Shown: positions 36,752 to 45,101 of the stretch, piece after piece
Numbering within the stretch: position 1 is the stretch's first letter
Layout: each line of letters begins with the position of its first letter
Source of the DNA: Candidatus Intricatilinea gracilis
Lineage (GTDB): Bacteria; Pseudomonadota; Gammaproteobacteria; Burkholderiales; Burkholderiaceae_C
Reading direction: 5' to 3'
Length of the DNA: 64,000 bases
NCBI GenBank assembly: GCA_016702605.1
Contig: JADJDQ010000021.1
Location: 1,240,001 to 1,304,000 of the forward strand
Translations under genes and position numbers: made by a program
The notes under the pieces: model-generated
What the model was told of the DNA's origin: nothing
Databases searched by the model: none
What the model saw: the letters and a program-made list of their open reading frames with translations, nothing else

Positions 36752-37330
36752 ATGTCGCACGCCAGCAGCCACCGCCGCAGGTACGGATCCGCCCAGCGCT
36801 TCCAGGCCCCGTCTGCTCCACCGCAAGGTGTGATAGGGGCAGTGCAGCAGCTGTGTCAGCCCAGTGGGCTCGAAGCAGTCGGGCTGCTCGACCCTGCGGC
36901 CACCAGCCACGCGCTGGCCCTGGCCCTGGGCCTGGGTCTGGCGTATGCGCTGCTTGCGACGCCCGCACTCGCAGCCGGCCCGGCAGCCGCTACGGGCGCT
37001 GTGCCCGAAATGAGCTTGCCCAGTTGTGTACGCGGCAGTCCGCCGCTGAAGGTGCCGATCACGGCCGAGAAGGCCCAGCTCGATGCCGGCGATCGCCATC
37101 GCTTCCAGGCTGCGGCCGAGGCGCGTTACCCGCTCTACCAGCGCGGCGGTCTGCAACCGGCCCAGGTGCTGATGCTGCGGCGCAACGGCCACTGGCTCTA
37201 CGTCACCCAAGGCCGGGACGGCCGGTCCGGTGGTCCCTGTGTGACTGCAGTGTTCGCCGCGGAACGCTTCGACTTCACGCCAACCTGGCTGGCCAAGTAC
37301 CAGCCGCGCCCTGGCGATTCGGACGATTGA
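36752..37330 (+). CDS. Hypothetical protein with internal signal-like hydrophobic segment
   Basis: This 192-residue protein starts at ATG 36752 with GAGAGGGA upstream. After about 50 polar residues comes a hydrophobic stretch (ALALALGLGLAYALLATPALAAGP) that looks like a signal peptide with an AxA cut near residue 75. The true start may therefore be later, or the segment is a membrane anchor. The exported part has two Cys (LPSCVRG and GGPCVTAVF) that could form a disulfide and an ordered-looking domain (RHRFQAAAEARYPLYQRGG, RNGHWLYVTQGRDGR). I do not recognise the family. Confidence 0.6.
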   Translation: MSHASSHRRRYGSAQRFQAPSAPPQGVIGAVQQLCQPSGLEAVGLLDPAATSHALALALGLGLAYALLATPALAAGPAAATGAVPEMSLPSCVRGSPPLKVPITAEKAQLDAGDRHRFQAAAEARYPLYQRGGLQPAQVLMLRRNGHWLYVTQGRDGRSGGPCVTAVFAAERFDFTPTWLAKYQPRPGDSDD

Positions 37331-37757
37331 GCGGGGCGCGGCTCGCAAGGTCTTCAGCGCGATCACAGTCGCCTCGATTGCAGTCCCGCCTGCAAGGCCT
37401 GCCGGGGCTCGAGGCAGTTCGAGCACACAGCCTCGCGCGCATCACGTCCTGGCCATCGGTCTTCTGAGCCGGTGGGGTTGCCGTCACCATTGACGACGCC
37501 CAACTCGTACAAGGCATATTCGCTCAGCTTGATGGGTGTGGAGTCACCCACCACGCCACCGGGGGACGGCGAGCGTCAGGTTGACAGCGCCAGTCAGATC
37601 AGCTCCGGACGCGACCAACCCAGACAGCTGCGGCAGTGTGGCAGCCAGGGACACCACGCGAAGGGGCAAACGACTCCATCGGATCTCAGTGCGGCCTGGG
37701 TGGATCGAGCAGTGGCAGACTCCCTCCCCAGGCGTCCAAAGAGTAAGGGGAAGCGAT
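37331..37757. other. Gene-free stretch, no clear feature
   Basis: About 430 bp precede the lipoprotein gene. A 63-codon minus frame (37363-37554) starts MVGDSTPIKLSEYALYELG and looks protein-like for 30 residues, but it has no recognised homologue family and could be a remnant. The lipoprotein promoter must be within the last 200 bp. Confidence 0.3.
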
Positions 37758-40286
37758 ATGCAGGGCAGGATGTTAGGGAGCCGGGGTGTACTTGTCTGCG
37801 CCTTTGCGCTTTTGCTCGCCGCGTGCGGCGGAGGCGGAGGTGGTGGCTCAGCGGTTGATGGCGGCACCAATGGCCCCGTGGCAGGCGCCGACTACTACCC
37901 GCTTGCAGCAGGCGACCGATGGCTATATCGCGACGGAAGCGGCCAGACAACGACAGTGCGCGTGACGGGCACCCAGGCTGTGAGTGGCGGCAGTGCAATG
38001 GTGGTGCAAACGGTGGACACCACCGGCACCATCACTGATCTCTATGTGCGCACGGCCACAGGCGTCACGCTCTTGCCGCCTCCCGATGCCGACGTCCTCT
38101 CGGCGGCAATAGGTCCATTGCAGATCCTGCGCCTGCCCATTGCCGCCGGCGCCCACTGGGTGCTGGTTGACAAATCAATCGGTGCCATCGCTGACCTGGA
38201 CGGAGATGGGCGTGCCGACAACCTTCGGTCGGTACATGCCGAGGCCACGGTGATCGGCTTCGAGCCGCTGGTCACTGCCGCCGGCAGCTTCAAGCAGGTG
38301 GCACATGTGCAGACCGTGCTCACGGAAACGGCAACATTGAGTGGCAGTGGGCAAACCGTCACCGTCAGCGTGACGTCGGACGACTGGTACGCACCCGATG
38401 TCGGTCCCGTGCGCAACGTGATCAGCAGCAGTGGCCCGGGTGGCAGCAGCCGCATCGTCACGGGCATCACGGGCTGGGGTCTCGGCACGCACCGCAGCGA
38501 GTCCGTCCCGCCAACGCTGGTCTCGAAGACTCCCGAAGCGGGAACCACAAGCGGCGGCTGTTGTGTATCGCTTTCGGTGACGTTCAGCGAGCCCATGGAC
38601 ACGGCCATTGGCGGCGCTTCGATCCTGCACCTCACCGGCCCCGACGGCCAAGCCGTGGCAGCGAGCGTGCAATGGCAGCCCGATGGCCGCACGTCGGTCC
38701 TCGTTCCTGCTTCGCCTCTGGCCAGCGGCACCTACAGAGCGTCGGTGACCCGCGCGGGGCAGGATCTGGTCGGCAACGCACTGGCTTTCGACACCAGCTG
38801 GCAGTTCACTGTCGACTCCGCCGGTCCCGCGCTGGTGCCAGTGCAGCCCTTGGCAGGTGCCATCGACGTGCCACTCACCACGAGCATCGTCTTCTCGCTA
38901 GACGAGGATCCGGACCCAACCACAGTGAACGAGTCGACGGTCACGCTAGCCTGGATCGCTGACAGCAGCTACGTGAACGTGAGCGTCAGCCTTGCAGGGC
39001 GCACTGTCACCGTGACGCCTCAGGTGCCATTGCAGACCGGCGCGCAGTACCAGGTCGCGGTAATGGGAATTGCCGACAGCTTGGGCAACCGAACGAGTGC
39101 GAGCTGGAGATTTTCCGCCGACCCCGGTCGATTCGCCGCGCCGCAGTCCCTGCTCAGCGGCGCCCCGGTGACTGCCGTCGCCATCGGCGACGTCGATGGC
39201 GATGCCCGAGCCGACATCCTCATGGCGACCGGCTTCAACTTCGGGTCGGTCGACGATTTCAAGCTCTTCGTCTTCCGCCAGAGTGCCGATGGCACGCTGG
39301 CGGCGCCACTTCGCTACGCCACCGTTGCCGACTACGGAAGCGATATCGACACGCTGGTCGTCACCGACCTGGACGGCCAGGGCCGCAATTCCGTCGTCGC
39401 GGCCAGCTCGGGCAACGCAATCCAGATCTTTCGGCTCCAGCCCAACGGCAGCTTGGGCAACAGCCAGACGATCGTCACCTCCGCGAGCTACGTGGTTCGC
39501 GTGGCAGACATCGACGGCGACGGCCGCCCCGACCTCGTTGGTCGCCCCTTCATCGGCAACGCGCTGCAGGTGTGGAGGCAGGCTGCCGACGGCAGCTTCG
39601 GCACACCTGTCGCGGTGGCCGTGGATGCCGGGGGCTTCGGCGACCTCGCAGTTGGCGACGTCAATGGCGATGGCCGCAACGACATCGTCATCGTCGGCAT
39701 CGAGACCGTGCTCGACCAAGCCATCGGCATCCTGCTGCAGCAGCCCGATGGCAGTTTCGCGAGCGCTCAATACCGCGCAGCGCCTTCAGGCGACCAGGTG
39801 CAGGGTGTTGCTATCGGCGACGTGAATGGCGACGGACGCAACGATGTCGTCGTGACGATGGTTCTGGGTGCATCGACCAGCGTGATGCTTCAGGATTCAA
39901 GCGGCCAACTCGGTGCATTCACCCCCAGCCTGCGCGCCGCCACCAATGCCATGCGCGTACAGATCGCAGACATCGACGGCGACGGACGCCAGGACGTGGT
40001 CTCGTCATCATGGGGCGGATGGCCGCTGGCTGTGAACCGCCAGCGCATCGACGGCACGCTCGGTGGCGCCGAGGTCTACCCCGTGGCCGACTACGGCATG
40101 GGCTCACCAGGGCTGCTCGCCATCGGCGACGTCAACAGCGACGGGCGGGTCGACGTCGTGTTCGGAAACGGTTGGCTGCGCCAGCGGGCAGTACCCGCGA
40201 CGGAACCGCCCGCGCCGGCGCAGGCCATCGGTGGGCGAGTTGGCAGGTTGGGCGTCGGTCGGACAAAGCTTTTCGGCACGCGCTGA
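37758..40286 (+). CDS. Large lipoprotein with Big_5 Ig-like domains and FG-GAP/VCBS repeats
   Basis: This 842-residue predicted lipoprotein has signal peptide VLVCAFALLLAAC with lipobox Cys23, followed by a poly-Gly spacer. An N-terminal domain (about 40-240) begins DYYPLAAGDRWLYRDG, like other bacterial surface proteins of unknown role. Two Ig-like Big_5 domains follow (about 245-455; PVQPLAGAIDVPLTTSIVFSL). Seven FG-GAP/VCBS repeats complete the chain, with the calcium-type loop D-x-D-G-D-G-x-x-D (IGDVDGDARAD, IADIDGDGRQD, IGDVNSDGRVD and others), which would form a beta-propeller. AAGGGGA precedes the ATG. Its location should be outer membrane or surface, with a binding or adhesion role. 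Confidence 0.88.
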   Translation: MQGRMLGSRGVLVCAFALLLAACGGGGGGGSAVDGGTNGPVAGADYYPLAAGDRWLYRDGSGQTTTVRVTGTQAVSGGSAMVVQTVDTTGTITDLYVRTATGVTLLPPPDADVLSAAIGPLQILRLPIAAGAHWVLVDKSIGAIADLDGDGRADNLRSVHAEATVIGFEPLVTAAGSFKQVAHVQTVLTETATLSGSGQTVTVSVTSDDWYAPDVGPVRNVISSSGPGGSSRIVTGITGWGLGTHRSESVPPTLVSKTPEAGTTSGGCCVSLSVTFSEPMDTAIGGASILHLTGPDGQAVAASVQWQPDGRTSVLVPASPLASGTYRASVTRAGQDLVGNALAFDTSWQFTVDSAGPALVPVQPLAGAIDVPLTTSIVFSLDEDPDPTTVNESTVTLAWIADSSYVNVSVSLAGRTVTVTPQVPLQTGAQYQVAVMGIADSLGNRTSASWRFSADPGRFAAPQSLLSGAPVTAVAIGDVDGDARADILMATGFNFGSVDDFKLFVFRQSADGTLAAPLRYATVADYGSDIDTLVVTDLDGQGRNSVVAASSGNAIQIFRLQPNGSLGNSQTIVTSASYVVRVADIDGDGRPDLVGRPFIGNALQVWRQAADGSFGTPVAVAVDAGGFGDLAVGDVNGDGRNDIVIVGIETVLDQAIGILLQQPDGSFASAQYRAAPSGDQVQGVAIGDVNGDGRNDVVVTMVLGASTSVMLQDSSGQLGAFTPSLRAATNAMRVQIADIDGDGRQDVVSSSWGGWPLAVNRQRIDGTLGGAEVYPVADYGMGSPGLLAIGDVNSDGRVDVVFGNGWLRQRAVPATEPPAPAQAIGGRVGRLGVGRTKLFGTR

Positions 40287-40607
40287 GCGGTATGCAGGCG
40301 GCTTGTGTCCGCAGCTGGACCTGGTGGGTTGGGACGGCCGCATGCAATCTCCGCAGTGGCAGGCCGTGGAGCGGGCCACCACCGCCATTCCGGAAGGACG
40401 AGCGGCCCCGTGGCTGGCGCCAAGCCAGAGATACCGGTCAGTGGCTGGCAATGCCGATCAGCCGACGGCGGATGGCGCTGCCGCTACGACGGCAAGATCG
40501 TCTGCCACCGACAGAAGCGCCAGCGCATCGAGACCGAGGTTTGCCCGGCACCCTGAGGCATCGCCGGCGACGGCGCGCCGGGTAAAGCCGGGCCCGCTCG
40601 TGCCAGG
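40287..40607. other. Gene-free stretch with one doubtful small frame
   Basis: A plus-strand frame ending at 40556 reads SGWQCRSADGGWRCRYDGK, with cysteines spaced like a small exported domain. It has no start, ribosome-binding site or signal peptide, so it may be the tail of a lost gene. Nothing else is visible. Confidence 0.25.
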
Positions 40608-40964
40608 TCAGGCCGCCGGCGGCAAGGGCTGCTCGGGGTCGACCACGATCTGGATCTCGAGCGCCGCAACCACCACGTCGACCCTGGCCGTCAATGTCAC
40701 CGGGCCGGCGTGGATGGGCCGCTGGCGCAACTCGTCGATCGCGATGGCCATCACATCACGCATCTGCGCAATGGCCTGGCGGGTCGCCGCGTCGCTCATC
40801 TTGTCCTGCATGTCGCCGGCTGCCTTGCTGACCGTTTGCATGGCGCCGGACGCGGACTGGGCGATGACCGTGGCCCCGCCCTTGACGGTGGCACTCACGC
40901 CATCGGCAGCATCGCCCGCGAGCGTGGTGATCTGGCCGCCGATGCTCTTGATCTTGTCGAACAT
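40608..40964 (-). CDS. Hypothetical protein, Ala-rich, unknown
   Basis: This 118-residue protein starts at ATG 40964 (MFDKIKSIGGQITTLAGDAADGVSAT). An amphipathic helical N-terminal half is rich in Ala, Gly and Ser (KGGATVIAQSASGAMQTVSKAAGDMQDKMSDAA). It is followed by a beta-like C-terminus (VTLTARVDVVVAALEIQIVVDPEQP). No signal peptide is seen. A homologous but broken copy of its C-terminal end lies at 46350-46497, so the gene or its 3' end has been duplicated in this region. The function is unknown. Confidence 0.6.
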   Translation of the reverse strand: MFDKIKSIGGQITTLAGDAADGVSATVKGGATVIAQSASGAMQTVSKAAGDMQDKMSDAATRQAIAQMRDVMAIAIDELRQRPIHAGPVTLTARVDVVVAALEIQIVVDPEQPLPPAA

Positions 40965-41052
40965 GGTTGCGTCTCCCGCGTGTCGATGAGGTGAGCGGCC
41001 ATCATCGCCGGTTTGCAAGCTGAGTAGGTTCGGGAGGACGAGGCACGCGACA

Positions 41053-41087
41053 TTGACCGCCCCTCATTCGAACGTTTATTAGAATGA
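41053..41087 (+). promoter_or_regulatory. Promoter with overlapping ArsR-type operator
   Basis: TTGACC at 41053-41058 with about 17 bp spacing to an AT-rich TTATTA near 41076 makes a promoter. An inverted repeat TCATTC-N12-GAATGA at 41064-41087 covers the -10 and the likely start site. This is the usual layout for autorepression by an ArsR protein. The transcript would begin only a few bases before the ATG at 41093, so translation may be nearly leaderless. Confidence 0.55.
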
Positions 41088-41092
41088 TCGCC

Positions 41093-41755
41093 ATGGACAA
41101 CCGCACCCTCAAGGATCTCTTGTACGAGCAGGTGGCCCGCGTCGGCAAGGCGTTGGCCAGCCCCAAGCGGCTCGAGATCCTCGAGATGCTGGCGCAGGGT
41201 GAGAAGGCGGTCGAGACCATTGCCGGCGAGGTGGCCATCGACGTCAAGTTGACCAGTGCGCACCTCAAGGCGCTGAAGGAGGCGCGGCTGGTGCAGGTCC
41301 GCCGGGACGGCAAACGCATGATCTACCGCCTGAGTGGTGCCGATGTGGCCCAGCTCGGTGTGACGCTGCGTCAGGTGGCCGAGGAACATCTGGTCGAGCT
41401 GCAGCTGGCCCTGCAGCACATGGTGGAGCAGGCCGACCAGCTGGTGCAGCTGGGTCGCGACGAGCTGCTGGCGCAGGCCAGGCGCGGCGAGGTGGTGGTG
41501 CTCGATGTTCGTCCGCTCGACGAATACGACACCGCGCACCTGCCGTATGCCCGGTCGATGCCGCTGGCCGAGTTGGCACAGCGGCTGGCCGAGCTGCCGC
41601 GCGATGTGGATCTTGTCGCCTACTGCCGCGGCCCGTTCTGCCTGATGTCGGACGCGGCCGTGAAGCTGCTGCGCGAGCATGGCTTTCGCGCCCGCAAGAC
41701 GGCCGACGGCGTGAGTGAGTGGCAAGCCGCCGGCCTGCCGGTAGTGCGCGGGTGA
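41093..41755 (+). CDS. ArsR-family regulator fused to a rhodanese domain
   Basis: This 220-residue protein has an ArsR winged helix at residues 1-95 (RVGKALASPKRLEILEML, LTSAHLKALKEARLVQVRRDGKRMIYRL). A linker helix leads to a rhodanese domain (about 115-218) with VVVLDVRPLDEYDTAHLPYARSMPL and the active loop CRGPFC starting at Cys178. The HTH part has no Cys, so sulfane-sulfur sensing, if that is its job, would go through the rhodanese Cys178/Cys183 pair. The frame includes an earlier ATG at 41084, but the operator overlaps it. A GTGA overlap couples it to the TonB-like gene. Confidence 0.92.
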   Translation: MDNRTLKDLLYEQVARVGKALASPKRLEILEMLAQGEKAVETIAGEVAIDVKLTSAHLKALKEARLVQVRRDGKRMIYRLSGADVAQLGVTLRQVAEEHLVELQLALQHMVEQADQLVQLGRDELLAQARRGEVVVLDVRPLDEYDTAHLPYARSMPLAELAQRLAELPRDVDLVAYCRGPFCLMSDAAVKLLREHGFRARKTADGVSEWQAAGLPVVRG

Positions 41756-42651
41756 CAGCGGCAGTGTCGACGCCGTTGCCCTTCAATCCATCACCCAAGC
41801 GATACGTCGGCGTCACGCCAGCCATCGGGCTGATCGCCGCCCTGGCGCTGCATGCGCTGGTGTTCACGCTGGCCGGCCATCTGCCCACGGGCAAGCCGGC
41901 CAGGGAGCCGGACAAGCCGACGGTCATCACGTTGACACTGCTGCCGCCCGAACGCGAGGCGGCCGCACCTGCCCGGGCGACCGAGCGCCCGCCGGCGCCG
42001 CGTCCGCCCATCCTGGCGCAGGATGAACTGGCCGTGGCCACACCTCGAGCCGCACCACCGCAACCGGTGTCGGCGGCCGCCCCACCTGCACCCAGCGCCG
42101 AAGAGTGGGCCTTTGCCGGGCGCTACACACTCAAGAACAGCAAGGCCTATCGCTACACCTGGGGTCAGCAGGTGCGCAGCATGATGGGCACGGCTGTCGA
42201 AGGGCCCGATCAGGGCATGGTGCGTTTTCGGGTGGAGATCGCCCCCGACGGCTCGCTGGCAAGGCTCGAGACGCTGTGGTCCACCTCAGCCGTTGCCGAG
42301 CGGCTGGCCCGCCAGGCCATCGCCAGCCTGCCGAGCTGGCCGGCACCACCGACCGGCAAACCGCTGATCTTCGAGAAGACGTTCCTGTTCTCGCCCTTTG
42401 CGTCCGACGGCCCGCCGCTCTACAGGTACGACTGCCAACCCGACCCGCCCGTCTTCCGCAACCCCTACGCGTGGGACGGCAACACCTCCCGCGAGCCCAC
42501 CCCAGCCCCGCTGCCGAACGAACCGCAAGACCCGCAGGCCCTGGCGGACTGCCTCGAGCAATTGCCCAAGGATTCGATCGACGCCGAGAGCGCCCGCGAT
42601 CAGCGTGTCATGGACCGATGGGGCTGGAGCTCGAACAAGCTCGGGCGGTGA
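41752..42651 (+). CDS. TonB-like energy-transducer-type protein
   Basis: This 299-residue protein starts at GTG 41752, overlapping the regulator's stop. One N-terminal helix (PAIGLIAALALHALVFTLAG) is followed by a long Pro/Ala-rich periplasmic spacer (about 45-115). A TonB C-terminal-like fold comes next (VRFRVEIAPDGSLARLETLWSTSAVAERLARQAIASLPSWP), then an extension of about 90 residues with two Cys that ordinary TonB lacks. No exbB or exbD is nearby. It may couple to an outer-membrane receptor or be a TonB-box-free envelope protein. Co-transcription with a rhodanese-type regulator hints at a sulfur or metal stress link. Confidence 0.8.
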   Translation: MTAAVSTPLPFNPSPKRYVGVTPAIGLIAALALHALVFTLAGHLPTGKPAREPDKPTVITLTLLPPEREAAAPARATERPPAPRPPILAQDELAVATPRAAPPQPVSAAAPPAPSAEEWAFAGRYTLKNSKAYRYTWGQQVRSMMGTAVEGPDQGMVRFRVEIAPDGSLARLETLWSTSAVAERLARQAIASLPSWPAPPTGKPLIFEKTFLFSPFASDGPPLYRYDCQPDPPVFRNPYAWDGNTSREPTPAPLPNEPQDPQALADCLEQLPKDSIDAESARDQRVMDRWGWSSNKLGR

Positions 42652-42787
42652 AGAACGGCGCCTGCCGGCACCTGCGTCCAGAACCCGGGCACTGTCGAGC
42701 AGGGCATTGGGGGCGACCGAAGTCCGCAGGGCAGCCGGGCTAACATCCGTCACTACTGATATAGCTCGACCCCCTGCCACCGAACCC

Positions 42788-43153
42788 ATGACCCCCATGA
42801 ACCTGACCCCGTATCTGCGTGACTACTGGCCACTGCTTGCCTTGGCACTGTGGTTCCTCTTCAAGTGGTGGCGCGCGCGCAAGGTGCGCACCATGCTGCC
42901 AGGCCTCAGGCAACGCGGCGCCACGCTGCTGGACGTGCGCTCACCCGCCGAGTTCGCCGGTGCCAGTGCGCCCGGTTCCATCAACATCCCCTTGCAGGAA
43001 CTGGCCAGCCGGGCAGGGGAAGTCTCCACCTCGGCCCCGGTCGTCGTGGCCTGTGCCAGCGGCACGCGAAGTGCGATGGCCAAGCGGATGCTGAGCAGCA
43101 AGGGCTACCCCGAGGTCCACAACATCGGGAGCTGGAAGAACTTTCTGCAATAG
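42788..43153 (+). CDS. Membrane-anchored rhodanese-like protein
   Basis: This 121-residue protein has an N-terminal helix (YWPLLALALWFLFKWW) followed by a single rhodanese domain: GATLLDVRSPAEFAGASAPGSINIPL, with active Cys89 in VACASGTRSAMAKRML and the closing GYPEVHNIGSWKNFL. It is a likely sulfurtransferase or sulfane-sulfur carrier facing the cytoplasm (basic RARK after the helix). It lies 136 bp after the TonB-like gene in the same direction and shares the rhodanese theme with the upstream regulator, so the three probably form a sulfur-related group. Confidence 0.9.
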   Translation: MTPMNLTPYLRDYWPLLALALWFLFKWWRARKVRTMLPGLRQRGATLLDVRSPAEFAGASAPGSINIPLQELASRAGEVSTSAPVVVACASGTRSAMAKRMLSSKGYPEVHNIGSWKNFLQ

Positions 43154-43206
43154 GCACCGCCCGGCGCAGTCTGGCGGGCGCCTTGAATCGCCTGCGCAGG
43201 CAAGAA

Positions 43207-43560
43207 TTGCAGTCAACGCTGGACGGAGCCGGCAGTCAAGTTCGCGTTTGCAGGCCGAAACTTGTTATTGCAAGTTGCGATCGGCCGTTGCGCGCTGCAA
43301 TTTGAAACTGCACGCAGCAATCTACTTTTGCCCGCTGCAATATCGAATACCAATTTCGAGGTTTGCGGGCAGCTGTCTGCAAAAAACTCGGCCAACCTGC
43401 ATCGCCGCATTGCACCGTGTCATCCTGATATTGATGGCAATCAATATCTCTTGCGTGTCTGCAAACCGCCTGCGCAAGGTATCGGCAGGACCCATCATGC
43501 AAATGAGTGAAATTGCACGACGAAACGCGATGCAATGTTTCTGCGGCACGCAAAAACCCG
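43207..43560. repeat. Second degenerate array with 20-bp period, TTGCA-led units
   Basis: Units led by TTGC(A) begin at 43248, 43268, 43288, 43308, 43328 and 43348, exactly 20 bp apart. The first (TTGCAGGCCGAAA) is nearly the same as the best unit of the 2459-2700 array (TTGCAGCCTGAAA). Earlier units at 43207 and about 43230 and later TTGC words up to about 43545 are off lattice by 1-4 bp. The stretch is AT-richer than its surroundings. It fills the 460-bp gap ahead of the FnIII-like gene and contains no gene; that gene's promoter must lie within or just after it. Confidence 0.6.
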
Positions 43561-43615
43561 AGGCAAATACCCACAATCACGGCGCTGGAACAAGAAGACA
43601 TTCAAGGAGTGAAAA

Positions 43616-44263
43616 GTGACCTCGAGGTTGAACGCTTCCTTCGTGCGGCGAACGGTGACCGACTACATCGGCATCGTCAACGCCATCGGTGACCACCTCA
43701 CCGACAACGCCCACTATCCGCTGGCGGCCTGGCCCGACAAGGTGCCCAAACCCGACGAGCTGCGCCAGTCCGCTGAACGCCTGCGCGTGCTCAGCGTCGA
43801 AAGCCAGAACCGCGACGCCAACAAGATCCGCGAGCGCAACGATCTGCGCGCCGAGATTGACGGCATGCTCGATGAAGTGCGCGCCTTCGTCGAAATGGCC
43901 GCCCACGGCGACGAAGCCGCCCTGCGTTCCACCGGCTTCGAGCTGCGCCAGACCCGCGCCACCGCCGCCGGCCCTGAACCGCTGGGCGCACCCACCGACC
44001 TGCGACTCAAGCACGGCCGCGAAAGTGGCACCCTCGACGTCCACGTGCGCGCCCTGGCCGGCGCCTCGTCCTACGACGTCGCCATCGCCATCGGCGAAAC
44101 CGTCACCGAGGCCGACTGGCGCCACGCCGCCGTCTTCAGCACCAGCATGCACATGCTGCTGCAAGACCTCGAACCCGGCAAATACGTCTGGATCCGCGTG
44201 CGCGGTGTCAACAGCGCCGGCTACGGCCTGTGGACCCCGCCGCAACGCATGATGGTGATCTGA
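43616..44263 (+). CDS. FnIII-domain-like protein of unknown function
   Basis: This 215-residue protein starts at GTG 43616 with AAGGAG 9 bp upstream. The N-terminal half is helical and charged (SFVRRTVTDYIGIVNAIGDHL, NRDANKIRERNDLRAEIDGML). The C-terminal 95 residues read like a fibronectin type III module (GAPTDLRLKHGRESGTLDVHVRAL, SYDVAIAIG, LEPGKYVWIRVRGVNSAGYGLWTPP). There is no signal peptide or membrane helix, so the FnIII module may be cytoplasmic, as in some phage or injection-system proteins. Codon use is extremely biased to C in third position (GCC, GAC, CGC), more than in its neighbours. The 20-bp array lies immediately upstream. Confidence 0.7.
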   Translation: MTSRLNASFVRRTVTDYIGIVNAIGDHLTDNAHYPLAAWPDKVPKPDELRQSAERLRVLSVESQNRDANKIRERNDLRAEIDGMLDEVRAFVEMAAHGDEAALRSTGFELRQTRATAAGPEPLGAPTDLRLKHGRESGTLDVHVRALAGASSYDVAIAIGETVTEADWRHAAVFSTSMHMLLQDLEPGKYVWIRVRGVNSAGYGLWTPPQRMMVI

Positions 44264-44640
44264 GCCCCCGGCCCGATCGGCCGACTTGGCAGACCGATCC
44301 GCTGCCGATCCTGTCCTTGCACACCCGCGCCACCCATCCACCGGGTTTTCTTGTTCCAGCATGGCGTAGGGAATGCGAGGGCAGGGTCATGCCGCGGGGC
44401 TCGTTCGATGCTGCCGCCTTCAGCGTCGACGAAGGCAACGAGCGGCTCCATTCGACCGAGTAGCTCGGCGTTGCACGGGTGGCCGTCGGACCCTTGCGAA
44501 AAGGATCACTGTTCGACCGGATGATTCGGAGGACCCGAGAAGAATTGCCCAAACGGCGGCGGGTTTCTCGTAGGATCTTAAGATCTTACAAAGCTGGTGC
44601 ACATAGCTGCCAGCAAGTGAACCTCGAGGGGACCGGTTTC
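44264..44640. other. Gene-free stretch, nothing recognised
   Basis: About 375 bp with several short frames and no supported gene. AAGATCTTAAGATCTT at 44573-44588 is a local perfect palindrome and could be a regulator site for the small gene at 44641, about 50 bp downstream. Confidence 0.4.
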
Positions 44641-44937
44641 ATGTTGCTGAAGCATCGCACTGAAGAGAACGCGGCCTGGTCGACGCTGTGGCCAGGTTTG
44701 TGGCGGGTGACGCTGGTCGGTGTCGTGTTGCTGGCACTCGGTGTTTGTGGTGTCGCGTTGTACCAACTGCGAGTACATGGCTCGATCCCAGCCATGGCCC
44801 GGGCGTACGAACGCCAGGCCCGCCTGGAACGCGAGCAGTTTGGTGGGGAAACACAGGCTCTGCCCGTCTTTCAGACCCACGCGAGGGGCGAACAGCCTGA
44901 TATGGTGCACAAACACCACAGCCATGGTGTGAAGTGA
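44641..44937 (+). CDS. Small single-pass membrane protein, unknown
   Basis: This 98-residue protein starts at ATG 44641 (GAGGGGA upstream). It has one strong helix (LWRVTLVGVVLLALGVCGVALYQL, near 20-43) and a charged C-terminal tail (MARAYERQARLEREQFGGE) ending in a His-rich HKHHSHGVK that might bind a metal. I do not know the family. It lies just upstream of the putative short RNA and terminator at 44939-45046. Confidence 0.55.
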   Translation: MLLKHRTEENAAWSTLWPGLWRVTLVGVVLLALGVCGVALYQLRVHGSIPAMARAYERQARLEREQFGGETQALPVFQTHARGEQPDMVHKHHSHGVK

Positions 44938-44938
44938 C

Positions 44939-45046
44939 TTGTGGGTGTGCCTGGGTTCGGGACAATGGGGCCTCTCTCGTTTAAAGATCGTGTCGACGGT
45001 TGAGTCGATGCCCGGCCCGGATTCCCTTCCGGTCCGGGCTTTTTTC
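44939..45046 (+). ncRNA. Candidate small RNA (promoter, about 70-nt body, terminator)
   Basis: TTGTGG at 44939-44944 and GACAAT at 44961-44966 (16-bp spacer) form a plausible promoter. A transcript from about 44973 would run to the terminator at 45015-45046 and contains no open frame. The strand has a purine/pyrimidine-mixed single-stranded 5' part (about 45 nt) suited to base pairing. No known family was recognised. It could equally be the 3' trailer of the 44641 gene. Confidence 0.35.
45015..45046 (+). terminator. Rho-independent terminator
   Basis: The stem GCCCGGA/TCCGGGC has an 11-nt loop, part of which (TTCC/CCGG) may pair further. It is followed directly by TTTTTT at 45040-45045. It is the clearest intrinsic terminator in the window and ends the transcript from the 44641 gene or the candidate small RNA. 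Confidence 0.85.
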
Positions 45047-45101
45047 TGCCGATGGTGCTTGTTTCGACACGGCACAGCGCTGGTGATGCAAAGTAGACGT
45101 C

